Assembly (NCBI GenBank): GCA_964599095.1
Contig: CAZREB010000004.1
Coordinates: 248,001-312,000 of the forward strand
Source: SZAS-79 sp964599095
Lineage (GTDB): Bacteria; Pseudomonadota; Gammaproteobacteria; Burkholderiales; SG8-39
Direction of reading: 5' to 3'
DNA length: 64,000 bases
How positions within the stretch are numbered: position 1 is the stretch's first letter; each line of letters begins with the position of its first letter. Below are positions 32,161 through 41,622 of the stretch, one piece after another. A model generated the notes under the pieces. It did not search any database. It saw only the letters and a list, made by a program, of their open reading frames with translations, and had not been told where the DNA came from. Position numbers and translations under genes: made by a program.

Positions 32161-33368
32161 TGCGCGTCGCGGTCGTCGGCGCGGGCATCGTCGGCGCCTG
32201 CATTGCGCATGCGCTCGCAAAGCGCGGCGCCGAGGTCACGCTCATCGATCGCGACGAGCCCGGCCGCGGCTGCAGCTACGGCAACTCGGGCGCGATCAGC
32301 GCCGGGTCGGTCGCGCCGGTGGCGATGCCGGGCGTGCTCGCGTCGGTGCCGAAGATGCTGCTCGACGACGAGAGCCCGCTGTTCCTGCCGCTCGGTTACC
32401 TGCCGCGCGCGCTGCCGTGGCTGCTGCAGTTCGTGGCATCCGCGACACCGGCGCGGGTAGAGGCGTCTGCCCGTGCGCTCGATGCGATCCATCGCGGCGC
32501 GGTCGCAAAGCACGTTGCGCTGGCCGAAGAGGTGGGCGTGCCGGAACTGGTCCTGCAGCGCGGGCACCTGCACCTCTACCCCGATGAAGCGGCGCTCGCC
32601 AAGGATGCCGGCGGCTGGCGGTTGCGCGAAGCATACGGCTACAAAGCCGAGCGACTCGACCGCGACGGCATCCTCGCGCTCGAACCGAGGATCGGCGAGG
32701 GCTACGACGTCGGCCTGTATCTCGCGGACCACGCCACCATCCTCAACCCGTTCCGCTACGTTCGATCGATCGTTGCCGCATTTGCTGCGAAAGGCGGCCG
32801 GGCGTTGAAGGCGGAAGTGCGCTCGCTCCAGCCGCTGCCCGGCGGCCGGTGGCGCGTGGACGCAGGTGCGGCTTCAGGCGAATTCGACCACGCCGTGATT
32901 GCGGCCGGCGCATGGTCGACACGCCTGCTCGGGCCGCTCGGCGTGCATGTGCCGCTCGAAAGCCAGCGCGGCTACCACGTGCAGTTCGAAGGCGTGTCGC
33001 ACCTGGTGTCGCGTACCGTGATCCTCGCCGACAAGAAGATCTTCGTCACGCCGATGGAAGAGGGCCTGCGCGCCGGCGGGACCGTCGAGATCGCCGGGCT
33101 CGACCGCCCGCCGGACCTCCGTCGCGCCGCGGTGCTCGAACGGATCGTGCGCCAGACTTTCAAGGGGCTCGACGGCATCGAACCGACCACGTGGATGGGC
33201 CACCGGCCCTGCATGCCCGATTCGGTGCCGGTCGTCGGCCCGGCCGAGGGAAAACCGGGGCTGTGGCTCGCGCTGGGCCACGGGCACCTGGGCATGACGG
33301 ATTCGGTCGCGACCGCCGAACGCATTTCAGGTGCGATGATGCCTGCCGGAGCCCATCCCCCAGCCTAG
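32160..33368 (+). CDS. FAD-dependent amino-acid oxidase (DadA-like)
   Basis: This 402-residue flavoprotein of the DAO family has the dinucleotide-binding GAGIVGACIAHAL motif at the N-terminus and the second FAD motif GCSYGNSGAIS, a DadA hallmark. The C-terminal GHRPCMPDSVPVVGP and LALGHGHLGMT close the FAD site. It would dehydrogenate a D-amino acid or other secondary amine. The ATG overlaps the amidohydrolase stop by one base (TGATG). With the hydrolase it could open a cyclic amide and oxidise the resulting amino acid (inference). Confidence 0.92.
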   Translation: MRVAVVGAGIVGACIAHALAKRGAEVTLIDRDEPGRGCSYGNSGAISAGSVAPVAMPGVLASVPKMLLDDESPLFLPLGYLPRALPWLLQFVASATPARVEASARALDAIHRGAVAKHVALAEEVGVPELVLQRGHLHLYPDEAALAKDAGGWRLREAYGYKAERLDRDGILALEPRIGEGYDVGLYLADHATILNPFRYVRSIVAAFAAKGGRALKAEVRSLQPLPGGRWRVDAGAASGEFDHAVIAAGAWSTRLLGPLGVHVPLESQRGYHVQFEGVSHLVSRTVILADKKIFVTPMEEGLRAGGTVEIAGLDRPPDLRRAAVLERIVRQTFKGLDGIEPTTWMGHRPCMPDSVPVVGPAEGKPGLWLALGHGHLGMTDSVATAERISGAMMPAGAHPPA

Positions 33369-33383
33369 ACCAAGGAAAGTCCC

Positions 33384-34358
33384 ATGCGACCTGCCCAAGC
33401 CTTGCACACCGTATTCGGAATCCTGCTGGCTGCGTTCCTGGCCAGCGCAAATGCGCAGAACTGGCCCGCCAAGCCTGTGCGCTTCGTCGTGCCTTTCCCC
33501 GCCGGCGGCTCGACCGACGTGGTCGGGCGCATCATCGCCGAGCACCTGAGGCAGGGACTCGGCCAGCCCTTCGTCATCGACAACCGCGCCGGCGCCGGTG
33601 GCACCGTGGGCTCGGATGTGGTGGCCAAGGCGGCGCCCGACGGCTACACGATGCTGATCTGCACCAGCAGCACGCACGCGATCGCCTCGGGCCTCTACGG
33701 CAGCAAGCTGCCCTACGACCAGGTCCGCGACTTCTCGCCGGTCACGCTGATAGGGTCGGCCACGATCCTGCTGGTGGTCCATCCTTCGGTGGCGGCCAAG
33801 ACCGTGCCCGAGCTGATCGCTCTCGCCAAGGCCAGGCCCGGCACGCTCAATTTCGCCTCCAGCGGCAACGGCGGCGTGTCGCACCTGACCGGCGAATACT
33901 TCAAGTCGCTCGCCGGGATCCAGATGCAGCACGTGCCCTACAAGGGCGATACGCCGATGATCACCGACCTCGTTGCGGGGCGCGTGTCGCTTGCGTTCGG
34001 CACCGCGGTCGCATTCCTGCCTTACGTGCAGAAGGGCACGCTGCACGCGCTCGCGGTCACCAACGCGAAGCCTTCGCCGGTGGCGCCGAACCTGCCTACA
34101 GTCGCACAGACCCTGCCCGGGTTCGAGGCGCTGCAGTGGTTCGGCCTGCTGATGCCGGCCGGCACGCCGCCGGAGATCGTATCCAGGCTGAATGCCGAAG
34201 TCGTCAAGATCCTGCGGCTGCCCGAGGTGCGCGAGCGCCTGCAGGCGATGGGGATCGAGATCGTCGGCAACACGCCAGCCGAGTTCGCCGCGTTCATGCG
34301 CGACGAGACCGCCAAGTGGGGGCGGATCGTGAAGGACTCGGGCGCCCGGATCGACTGA
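33384..34358 (+). CDS. TTT (Bug/TctC) substrate-binding receptor
   Basis: A 324-residue receptor with a signal peptide ending near ANAQNWPAKPV. It has the family patterns VRFVVPFPAGGSTDVVGRI, VIDNRAGAGGTVGSD, DGYTMLI and VPYKGDTPMI. It follows the DadA-like gene by 15 nt in the same operon. It would supply the compound degraded by the amidohydrolase and oxidase; the ligand itself is unknown. Confidence 0.94.
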   Translation: MRPAQALHTVFGILLAAFLASANAQNWPAKPVRFVVPFPAGGSTDVVGRIIAEHLRQGLGQPFVIDNRAGAGGTVGSDVVAKAAPDGYTMLICTSSTHAIASGLYGSKLPYDQVRDFSPVTLIGSATILLVVHPSVAAKTVPELIALAKARPGTLNFASSGNGGVSHLTGEYFKSLAGIQMQHVPYKGDTPMITDLVAGRVSLAFGTAVAFLPYVQKGTLHALAVTNAKPSPVAPNLPTVAQTLPGFEALQWFGLLMPAGTPPEIVSRLNAEVVKILRLPEVRERLQAMGIEIVGNTPAEFAAFMRDETAKWGRIVKDSGARID

Positions 34359-34398
34359 GCCGCCGTCCGGCGGACCCGCGAGGCCGCCCCGGGCCGTG

Positions 34399-36018
34399 TC
34401 ATGTCGTCGCGGCCACCCCGGGCTGCGGGTCCGCGGCAGCGCAAAGCCGGTCCCGGCCCAGGCTCTTGGCCTTGTAGAGGGCCCGGTCCGCGGCTTTCAT
34501 GAAATCGGCGACCGTGCGCCCGTGCCGCGGGTAGACCGCGACGCCAAAAGAGGCGCTCAGGCGCGGCAGCGATTGCCCGCGGTGGGTGAGGTCCGTTTCC
34601 GCGATGGCCGTTCGCAGCCGCTCGGCGCGCTCCATCGCGCATTCGAGGTCGGCTTCGATAAGGACCACCGCCAGCTCTTCTCCGCCATACCGGCAGGCAA
34701 TGTCGGAAGGGCGGATATTCTTGGTGATCTGCTTTGCGATCGCGCCCAGGACGAAGTCGCCGGCATCGTGCCCGTGGACATCGTTGAAGCGCTTGAAATG
34801 GTCGATGTCGAGCATGATCACGGCCAGCGGCTTGCCGCTGCGTTCGCTGCGATGCAATTCCCGGCTCAGCGCATCTTCGAGGTAGCGGCGGTTGTAGAGC
34901 CCGGTGAGCCCGTCGCGCAGGGCGAGCTCGCGCAGCGCATCGCGCAGCCGCAGGTTCGCCAGCGCCGGTCCGACCCGGTCGGCAAGCGCGCGGAACCGCG
35001 CCCCGGCACCGGCCTGCGGGACCTTCGCGCCGCGCACCGTGTCGAGCTGCAGATGCAGCAGGCCGAGCACCTGGCCCTGGCCCTGGACGGGCATGCAGGC
35101 ATAGGGCGCGCTCGCCTGGTGCACGTGACGGCAGCGGACCGAGTGGTGCCGGTCGGCGAAATGCGGCCGGCCCAGGCGCAGGGCCCAGCAATCTTCCGGG
35201 CCGAGCAGCGGTTCCTGCGCCGCTCCGTCGCCCCAGGCCGCCGCATGCTCGAGGGCGTCGCGCGAATCCCGGTAGATGTAGAGCGAGCCCGGCACGCCGG
35301 GAAACATCCGGCGGACCGTCTCGCTGACGACGGCGTATGCCTCTTCGCGCTGCGTGCACGACTGGAGCAGTTCGGCCATGAGCGACAAGGCCTCCCCGTC
35401 GCGGCGGAAGGACTCGAGTTCGCTGATCGTGGCGGCGAGGGCCAGGTTCGCGCGGCGCTGCTCCTGTTCGACCCTGCCACGGGCGGCGACTTCGCGGGCG
35501 AGGTTGCGGTGCGACTCGCGCATCGCCGCGAGCTTGGCCTCGAGAGCGGCGCGGGCGCCCTGAAGCGCTTCCTCGGTCCGGTGCAGCAGCGTCACATCCC
35601 GCGCAATCGTGATTTCGCCGATCAGGCGCCCCGCGGGGTCCGCCAGCGGCGTCGTCCTGATCGCCACGCGGACGGTGTCGCCGTTGCGCTTGCGGCGCTC
35701 GGTCGTGCTCGCGGTCGACCGCCCGCTGCGGATGCGCCTGAGCACGAGCGCGTATTCGGATTCGGCCAGGTCGGCGGCGTGCAGGTTGCGCAGCGGCTGG
35801 CCCAGGGCTTCGTCGGCGGAGAACCCGTACAGGGTGGCCGCCTCGCGGTTCCAGAAGGTGACGATCGCGTCGAGATCCTTGACGATGACCGCCTCGCCGC
35901 ACTGTTCGAGGACCTGCTCGAAGAGCAGCGCGCGATCGGCGGCGCCGGGCCGGGCATCGCCGGCCGAAGGCGCAAACTGCAACGCGTGCTTGGCAGGCGT
36001 CCCCATGGCGGTCTCCAT
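34399..36018 (-). CDS. Diguanylate cyclase with PAS and GAF-like sensor domains
   Basis: This 539-residue soluble signalling protein has a PAS domain at about residues 25-150 (TFWNREAATLYGFSADE) and a coiled linker at about 155-215. A GAF-like domain covers about 215-360 and a GGDEF domain 365-525. The active-site loop reads GGEEL, a functional variant of GGDEF. The inhibitory RxxD site (RPSD) is at the correct distance before it, so it probably makes c-di-GMP with product inhibition. The GAF region is rich in His and Cys (HHSVRCRHVHQ), which might bind heme or metal. It lies 99 nt downstream of a PAS histidine kinase in the same direction. Confidence 0.93.
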   Translation of the reverse strand: METAMGTPAKHALQFAPSAGDARPGAADRALLFEQVLEQCGEAVIVKDLDAIVTFWNREAATLYGFSADEALGQPLRNLHAADLAESEYALVLRRIRSGRSTASTTERRKRNGDTVRVAIRTTPLADPAGRLIGEITIARDVTLLHRTEEALQGARAALEAKLAAMRESHRNLAREVAARGRVEQEQRRANLALAATISELESFRRDGEALSLMAELLQSCTQREEAYAVVSETVRRMFPGVPGSLYIYRDSRDALEHAAAWGDGAAQEPLLGPEDCWALRLGRPHFADRHHSVRCRHVHQASAPYACMPVQGQGQVLGLLHLQLDTVRGAKVPQAGAGARFRALADRVGPALANLRLRDALRELALRDGLTGLYNRRYLEDALSRELHRSERSGKPLAVIMLDIDHFKRFNDVHGHDAGDFVLGAIAKQITKNIRPSDIACRYGGEELAVVLIEADLECAMERAERLRTAIAETDLTHRGQSLPRLSASFGVAVYPRHGRTVADFMKAADRALYKAKSLGRDRLCAAADPQPGVAATT

Positions 36019-36117
36019 TTGGATTTGAAGCGAGGGTACGACTGCCGCCCTACGGGTGATCCGCGGAACAAGCCGGAAAACTGCCCGCTGATCCGGGTTC
36101 CTCCGCGTCCGAGGCGG

Positions 36118-39100
36118 TCAGCCCGGCAGCATGAACCGGAACGTCGCGCCCTTGCCGGGCGCGCCCTCGGCCGCGACCGCGCCGCCGTGGCGAAGCACGA
36201 TGCGCCGGACGATGGCGAGGCCCACGCCGGTACCCTCGAACTCGGAAGCCGTGTGCAGCCGCTCGAAGACGCCGAACAGCTTTCCGGCGTACTCCATGTC
36301 GAAACCCGCGCCGTTGTCGCGCACGAAATACTCCACCCCTGCGGCGCTGCGGCCGCCGCCGATCTCGACGCGCGGGGCGGCGGCGCGGGCGGAGAACTTG
36401 ACCGCGTTGCGTATGAGGTTGTCCCATACCTGGCGAAGCAGGGCGCCGTCGCCGTCGCAATCGGGCAGTTCGCCGATCTCGATCGACACGCGGGCCGTGG
36501 CCTCGGCCGGGAGCACGGCGACCACGGCATCGACGATTGCGCGCATTTCGAGCGGGCGGAGCCTGAGTTCGGCGCGGCCGGTGCGCGAGAACTCGAGGAG
36601 GTCGTCGATCAGCCGGCTCATGCGCGCGGCGTTCTCCTCGATGCGGCCGAACAGGCGCCGCATCTCGTCGCCGAACCCGGCGCCGTGGCGCTCGCGCAGG
36701 ACTCCGGAGAACCCGATGATGGCCCGCAACGGCGCCCGCAGGTCGTGGGAGACGGAGTAGCTGAAGCTTTCGAGTTCCTGGTTGGCAGCCTCGAGTTCGG
36801 CGGTCCTTTCGCGGACCCGGCGCTCGAGCGACAGGTTCAGCTCCCGCACCTCGGCTTCGGCGCGCAGGCGCTCAATCTCGGCCGCGGCGCGGGCGGCGTA
36901 TATCTCGAGTACCGAGGCCCACAGTGCCTCATTCGCGATCGGTGTGCGTGTCATGGCCAGCAGGATTCCGAACGTCGCGCCGCGCGAATCCTGCAGCGCG
37001 GTGCCGGCGAAGCCTTCGATCCCCTTGCTTTGCAGCCCGGGGTCCTCGGCGAACCGGCCGGCCGCGCCGTGGGCATAAGTCACGGTCCCGCGCTGCTGCA
37101 GGGCCTGCATCGAAGGCGAACCGGCCAGCGGGTATTCGTAATTCGGTGCGATAGCCCCGTCGATGCAGTAGGCGAGCGTGCGCACGCGGTCACTGCCGGG
37201 CTGCACCACGCCGATCAGCACGAACCCGGCACCCAGTTCGCTGCCCAGCTGCAGGACGAGGGAATTCAGGAACGATTCGCCGAGTTGCGCGGACACGCCC
37301 CTGGCGATGTTCGACAGCAGCGCCTCCTGCGTCTTGCGGTCGGTTATGTCGCGCACGATGATGAGGACGTTGCCGTCGGGCAGCGGCCCGGCGGAGAACT
37401 CCACCGAGCGCGGGCTGCCGTCCCGGGTGCGCACTTCCTGCTCGGCCCGGACCGTCCTGCGCTCGATCGGCACGCCGGCGTGCCGCGGCAGCAGCCGGTG
37501 CAGTTTCGTTACGTCGAAAATGCGCGCGAGCGGTCCGCCGCGCAGTTCGTCGCGCGCATAACCGAGTGACCGGCAGCCCGCCTCGTTGATGTCCAGCAGC
37601 GTGCCGTCCGGGGCGGCGACGATGATGCAGTCCATCGCGGCCTGGAAGAGCGACCGGTAGCGGTGCTCGCTTTGCTGGAGCTCGCGCTGTGCGGCCAGCA
37701 GGTCCGTAACGTCGCGCCAGGACCAGACCACGCAGTACTCACCGTCGATATCCAGCGCCACCGCCGACAGCAGCAGGTCCAGCCATACGCCATCGTAGCG
37801 GCGAAAGCGCGTCGGGCGGTTCAGTATCCGGCCAGGCCCGCGCAGGTGGCCGAAGATCTCCCTGCGGTCGGCCTCGTCGGCGCCTATCCCCAGCGCGACC
37901 GCGGTCCTGCCGGTCGCCGCGGCGCGGTCGAGCGCCAGCTGCGCGAAAGCGGCGTCGTTGCCCTGCAGGATCGTGCCGTCGGAAAACCGCGTGATCGCGA
38001 TTCCTTCCGGGCTCGACTCGAAAAGCGTGGAGAACTTGCGCAGCGCCAGGCGCATTTCCCGTTCCATGCGGCGTTGGTCGGTGACGTCGCGCAGGAAGCC
38101 GATCACATGGGGCACGCCGGAAATCACGATCGGCTCGACAGAATAGTCGCAGGTGCGGAGCTCCCCGTCCCGCCGGCGCACCCGCATTTCCCGCTCGCGG
38201 ATCCTGCCTTCGCTGCGCAGCGTCTCCATGATCCAATCGCGCGTCGCCGGCCCGTCGGCCCAGAATGCCAGTTCCGGGGTGGTGCGGCCGATCAGGTCCG
38301 CGGCCGGGGCGCCGACCAGCACTTCCATGCGCGGATTGACCGCGACGATCACTCCGTCGGAACTGCGCGAAATCCCGATGGCTTCCTGGCTGCTGGTGAA
38401 AGCCTTCTCGAAACGCTCCTCGGATTCGGCGAGCGCGCGCTGGCGGGCCTGTTCCTCGGTGACGTCGCGCGCAAACGTGACCGCCGCGGGCTCGCCTTCG
38501 TACTCGATGCGCGTCACGGTGACCAGGCAGTTCGCGACTCGCCCGTCCGCGAGGAACAGGTCGAGCGGCATGTCGCGGACCGGCGCGCGGTTGGCGATCG
38601 CGAGCCGGACCGCTTCGCGCTGCGGGGGACTCGCCCAGAAGCCGAACGAGTCGACAGGGCGGCCGCGCAGATCCGCCACCGTCCGGCCGACGGCCTGCTC
38701 GAACGCCCGGTTCACGTGGAGGACGGCGCCGTCGCGCAGCCGCAGGATGCTCATGTAGCCGGGGGCGGCCTCGAAGGCCCGCGCGAACATTTCCTCGCTG
38801 CGGGCGATCGCCGTTTCCTGCTCCTTGCGTTCGGTGCAGTCGTGCACCGTGCCGGACATCTCGATTGCGCGCCCGCTTCGGCCGTAGCGCCCGCGGCCAT
38901 AGGTCTCGAGCCAGCGCACCGTGCCGTCCGGCCAGACCACCCGCTCCTCGGCGCGGTAGGTCGGCCGCCTGCCCTTCAGGCAATCGACGAATATCTGGCG
39001 CGCGAGCGCCCTGTCGTCGGGATGGGTGCGCGCGAGGTAGTCCTCGAACCTCCCGGAAAACACCCCCTTAGGCAGCCCGAGCAACGGGCCCAGATCGCCG

Positions 39101-39255
39101 AACCATCGGTACGTTCCGGCTTGCACGTTCCACGTCCAGGCGACGCTCCCGAGCGCGTCCTGCACGATCTCGAACGCGGACGCGCGGGCACGCACGCCCG
39201 ACGCCTTGCGAGGGCTGGACGACTTGCTCGCGGCCTTGGATTTGCGCGTGGCCAT
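36118..39255 (-). CDS. Multi-PAS sensor histidine kinase
   Basis: This 1045-residue soluble kinase has five PAS domains in tandem (about 27-145, 150-270, 275-395, 400-515 and 525-640) and a GAF domain (650-800). A short coiled linker leads to a HisKA domain (phospho-acceptor SVSHDLRAPL near residue 835). The HATPase domain has an N-box LIRNAVKFS, DNGAGFD and GTGVGLAIV. There is no membrane segment and no receiver domain. The closing kinase region resembles phytochrome-like kinases. A cytoplasmic redox, ligand or light input is likely but cannot be named. No response regulator is adjacent; the downstream GGDEF protein and the divergent HDOD protein may share the pathway. Confidence 0.94.
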   Translation of the reverse strand: MATRKSKAASKSSSPRKASGVRARASAFEIVQDALGSVAWTWNVQAGTYRWFGDLGPLLGLPKGVFSGRFEDYLARTHPDDRALARQIFVDCLKGRRPTYRAEERVVWPDGTVRWLETYGRGRYGRSGRAIEMSGTVHDCTERKEQETAIARSEEMFARAFEAAPGYMSILRLRDGAVLHVNRAFEQAVGRTVADLRGRPVDSFGFWASPPQREAVRLAIANRAPVRDMPLDLFLADGRVANCLVTVTRIEYEGEPAAVTFARDVTEEQARQRALAESEERFEKAFTSSQEAIGISRSSDGVIVAVNPRMEVLVGAPAADLIGRTTPELAFWADGPATRDWIMETLRSEGRIREREMRVRRRDGELRTCDYSVEPIVISGVPHVIGFLRDVTDQRRMEREMRLALRKFSTLFESSPEGIAITRFSDGTILQGNDAAFAQLALDRAAATGRTAVALGIGADEADRREIFGHLRGPGRILNRPTRFRRYDGVWLDLLLSAVALDIDGEYCVVWSWRDVTDLLAAQRELQQSEHRYRSLFQAAMDCIIVAAPDGTLLDINEAGCRSLGYARDELRGGPLARIFDVTKLHRLLPRHAGVPIERRTVRAEQEVRTRDGSPRSVEFSAGPLPDGNVLIIVRDITDRKTQEALLSNIARGVSAQLGESFLNSLVLQLGSELGAGFVLIGVVQPGSDRVRTLAYCIDGAIAPNYEYPLAGSPSMQALQQRGTVTYAHGAAGRFAEDPGLQSKGIEGFAGTALQDSRGATFGILLAMTRTPIANEALWASVLEIYAARAAAEIERLRAEAEVRELNLSLERRVRERTAELEAANQELESFSYSVSHDLRAPLRAIIGFSGVLRERHGAGFGDEMRRLFGRIEENAARMSRLIDDLLEFSRTGRAELRLRPLEMRAIVDAVVAVLPAEATARVSIEIGELPDCDGDGALLRQVWDNLIRNAVKFSARAAAPRVEIGGGRSAAGVEYFVRDNGAGFDMEYAGKLFGVFERLHTASEFEGTGVGLAIVRRIVLRHGGAVAAEGAPGKGATFRFMLPG

Positions 39256-39431
39256 CAGGAAAGCTTTTAGCCTATCCCGGAACCGTGGGCCAGTGGCATT
39301 CCGACGATCGAGCGTCCGGCCGTCGTGCCCGGGCGCCTCAGGTTTGCGCGCCGACGGCCGTTATTTCCTTCGGCGCCGGTTCGATCCGGCCCTGACGCCC
39401 CCACGAAACCAGCCCGCCTTCCGACGCAGAA

Positions 39432-40295
39432 ATGACCGAACCCATCGCCGACCCCGTGTTGCTCGAGATCGAGGCCGAACGCTTCGCCAGGGAAATCGCC
39501 ATCCCGCCCTGTCCGCTGATCCTGGAACGGTTCTCGGCCGAGATGCGTGCCGACGCCCCCGACCTGCGGCGCATCGCGGCGCTGGTCGGCAACGACGCAG
39601 GCTTGTCCGCCGCGATGCTCAGCATCGTCAATTCGCCGTTCTTCGGCCTGCAGAGGAAGGCCGCCAGCGTGCAGCAGGCGCTTGCCATCCTCGGATTGCG
39701 CGCCGGGGCGAACATCGTCACCGGGTTGATGCTCAAGTTCGCCTTCCCGGCAGGCGCGAACCGGCTGCTGCGGCGGTTCTGGGACGAGTCGAGCCGCACG
39801 GCCGCCGCCGCTGCAGGCATCGCGGCCCGCCTGAAAGGCGTGGATCCCGACCTCGCGCATACCTACGTGCTGTTCCGGGACTGCGGCATCCCGGTGATGC
39901 TGCGCAAGTTTCCGGCCTATGCCGAAGTCGTCGATGGCAACCGCCTCAAGTCCGGCGACCGGTTCGTGGCGATCGAGGACATGCGGTTCGGTTTCAGCCA
40001 TTCAAAGGTCGGGTTCGCACTGGCGCGCGGCTGGCTGCTGTCCGACCCTATGTGCAAGGCCATCCTGTACCACCACCAGCCCCGCGCGGCGAAGGCCTTC
40101 ACCCGGGATCTCGAGCCTGCCGATCCGCGGCTGATTGCCTTCGGCATGCTGGCCGAGCAGGTCGTGGCGATCGAATCCGGCGGCGGGCTTTGCCCGGACT
40201 GGCAGGTGAACGAGGAGTTCGTGCTCGAAACGCTCGCGATTTCGCCGGACGAAATCGTCGCGCTGGCGCGGGACCTGGAACCGTTGGCGGCCTGA
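39432..40295 (+). CDS. HDOD-domain protein
   Basis: This 287-residue protein has an HDOD domain over about residues 15-215. Landmarks are IPPCPLILERF, LVGNDAGLSAAMLSIVNSPFFG, SVQQALAILGLR and the AILYHHQPRAAK segment. HDOD proteins lack full HD-type catalytic residues and act as scaffolds in c-di-GMP or stress signalling. It is divergent from the PAS kinase with 176 bp between, and converges on the GST gene with 2 nt between stops. Confidence 0.9.
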   Translation: MTEPIADPVLLEIEAERFAREIAIPPCPLILERFSAEMRADAPDLRRIAALVGNDAGLSAAMLSIVNSPFFGLQRKAASVQQALAILGLRAGANIVTGLMLKFAFPAGANRLLRRFWDESSRTAAAAAGIAARLKGVDPDLAHTYVLFRDCGIPVMLRKFPAYAEVVDGNRLKSGDRFVAIEDMRFGFSHSKVGFALARGWLLSDPMCKAILYHHQPRAAKAFTRDLEPADPRLIAFGMLAEQVVAIESGGGLCPDWQVNEEFVLETLAISPDEIVALARDLEPLAA

Positions 40296-40297
40296 AT

Positions 40298-40915
40298 TCA
40301 TACGCCCGGCCCGACCGGCGGGTATTTGCGGAACTCGTGCGTCTCCTCGAGCCGGCGCGAGAGCTCGGCCAGGCCCGGATGCTGCGCGGCCGGCACGACC
40401 GCGGCCAGCATTGACTGCGTGAACTGCCAGGCGACCGCCGAAGTGATCGAAGCCTGGTTCAGCGCGCCGGAGAAGATCCCGTGCCGCGTGCGGACCTGCT
40501 CCTCCAGCCCGGCGTACGCCGCAAGCACCTGCCCGGTGACGCGCTCCATCCACGGCTCGTACTGCGCCTCCCTGGGGCGGAGGTTGCGTTCGTAGACGAT
40601 CTGCACGCTCTTGTCGCACGCGGCGAGCGCAAGGCTCACCGCGCGGAACTCGTGCTGGCGCTCGTGCGGGTCACCCGACCACAGCGACCGGGTGTGCTTC
40701 GATTCGACGAACTCGATGATCAGCGAGGAGTCCATGATCGCCTCGCCGTCGTCGCAGACCAGCGTCGGCGCCTTGACCACCGGGTTGATCGCCCTGAACT
40801 GCTCGAACGTGCTGAACACCGAGACCGCTTCGTGCGTGAAGGGCACGCCGAGCGCCTCGAGGGAGATCGCGGTCCGCCGCACGTAGGGCGAGTCGAGCAT
40901 TCCGATCAAGCGCAT
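40298..40915 (-). CDS. Glutathione S-transferase family protein
   Basis: This 205-residue protein has a thioredoxin-like N-terminal domain (LIGMLDSPYVRRTAISLEAL) with serine and tyrosine in the active position. A VVKAPTLVCDDGEAIMDSSLIIEF segment holds the cis-proline and glutathione contacts. The helical C-terminal domain follows. GGGGAGG lies before the ATG. It is probably a detoxifying or ring-cleavage-linked transferase; the exact class is unclear. Confidence 0.93.
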   Translation of the reverse strand: MRLIGMLDSPYVRRTAISLEALGVPFTHEAVSVFSTFEQFRAINPVVKAPTLVCDDGEAIMDSSLIIEFVESKHTRSLWSGDPHERQHEFRAVSLALAACDKSVQIVYERNLRPREAQYEPWMERVTGQVLAAYAGLEEQVRTRHGIFSGALNQASITSAVAWQFTQSMLAAVVPAAQHPGLAELSRRLEETHEFRKYPPVGPGV

Positions 40916-40943
40916 GGGTCCAGCCTCCCCGGATGGGCAACGA

Positions 40944-41402
40944 TCAAATCCAACGGCGCACCTTCCGCTTGTAGTCCTCGTACTCGTCGCCGAACAGCAC
41001 GCCGAGCACTTTTTCTTCCGGGCCGATCTGGAACCGGTTCATGTACAGCACGAAAGCGAGCGGCCCGAGCAGCGCCCAGGCCGAGGAAAGGTAGATCGCC
41101 CACGCGATCAGCAGGAACAGCAGGCCGACGTACATCGGGTTGCGGGTGACCCGGTAAACACCCGTCGACACAAGCGACGAGGTCTTGTGCGGGCGCAGCG
41201 GATTGACGGTCGTCTTCGCGCGGTAGAAGGAGACGATGCCGGCAATGTCGAACGACACTCCGATCAGCGCGACGACGGCCGCGGCAAACGCCGGCTCGCG
41301 CACCGCGAGGAGCGACGGAAGGGCGCGCGCGATCGCCCACATCGCAGACGCGACCAGCAGGCCGACAACGGGCGGGGGGATCCTGAGTTCGAGGGCCTTC
41401 AC
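40944..41402 (-). CDS. Isoprenylcysteine carboxyl methyltransferase-like membrane protein
   Basis: A 152-residue integral membrane protein with about four helices. The signature GVYRVTRNPMYVGLLF and the C-terminal PEEKVLGVLFGDEYEDYKR match the ICMT/phospholipid methyltransferase-like family, which binds S-adenosylmethionine. The start is GTG at 41402, with AGGAG 6 nt upstream. A 29-codon ORF (41405-41494) ends just before it and might be a leader. The substrate in bacteria is generally unknown. Confidence 0.85.
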   Translation of the reverse strand: MKALELRIPPPVVGLLVASAMWAIARALPSLLAVREPAFAAAVVALIGVSFDIAGIVSFYRAKTTVNPLRPHKTSSLVSTGVYRVTRNPMYVGLLFLLIAWAIYLSSAWALLGPLAFVLYMNRFQIGPEEKVLGVLFGDEYEDYKRKVRRWI

Positions 41403-41608
41403 GGTCACTCCTGGAATCGGGCGCCGGGCCGGCGGGCGATGCCGGCGGCGGCCGGGGCGGCGATCGGCGAAGTCATCGCAAGCACGGTCATCATGGGCTG
41501 GGTACCTGCTGGTGGTCGCTTGAAACCATCCTGTTGTCGGGGCTCCAAGGATAACGTTTCGCAGGCCCGGAGGCCGTCTTGGGGTACAGTCCGATCCGGC
41601 CGGCCACA

Positions 41609-41614
41609 TATTAT
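41609..41614 (+). promoter_or_regulatory. Candidate -10 for the VOC gene
   Basis: TATTAT lies 8 nt before the ATG at 41623, with no ribosome site between. This would give a leaderless or nearly leaderless mRNA. No good -35 is seen. Confidence 0.35.
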
Positions 41615-41622
41615 CGAACACG

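Noticed and set aside
34359..34398. CCGCC/GGCGG hairpin between convergent receptor and GGDEF genes
   Set aside because: A 5-bp stem without U-run is too weak in this GC content to call a terminator.
34396..37569. A 1057-codon plus-strand open frame
   Set aside because: It is antisense to the GGDEF and PAS kinase genes and results from GC-rich third positions; its composition is Arg/His/Gln-rich without domains.
41405..41494. A 29-codon minus-strand ORF just before the ICMT-like gene
   Set aside because: It ends 2 nt before the GTG start and could be a leader, but it has no ribosome site and Ala/Pro composition expected by chance.
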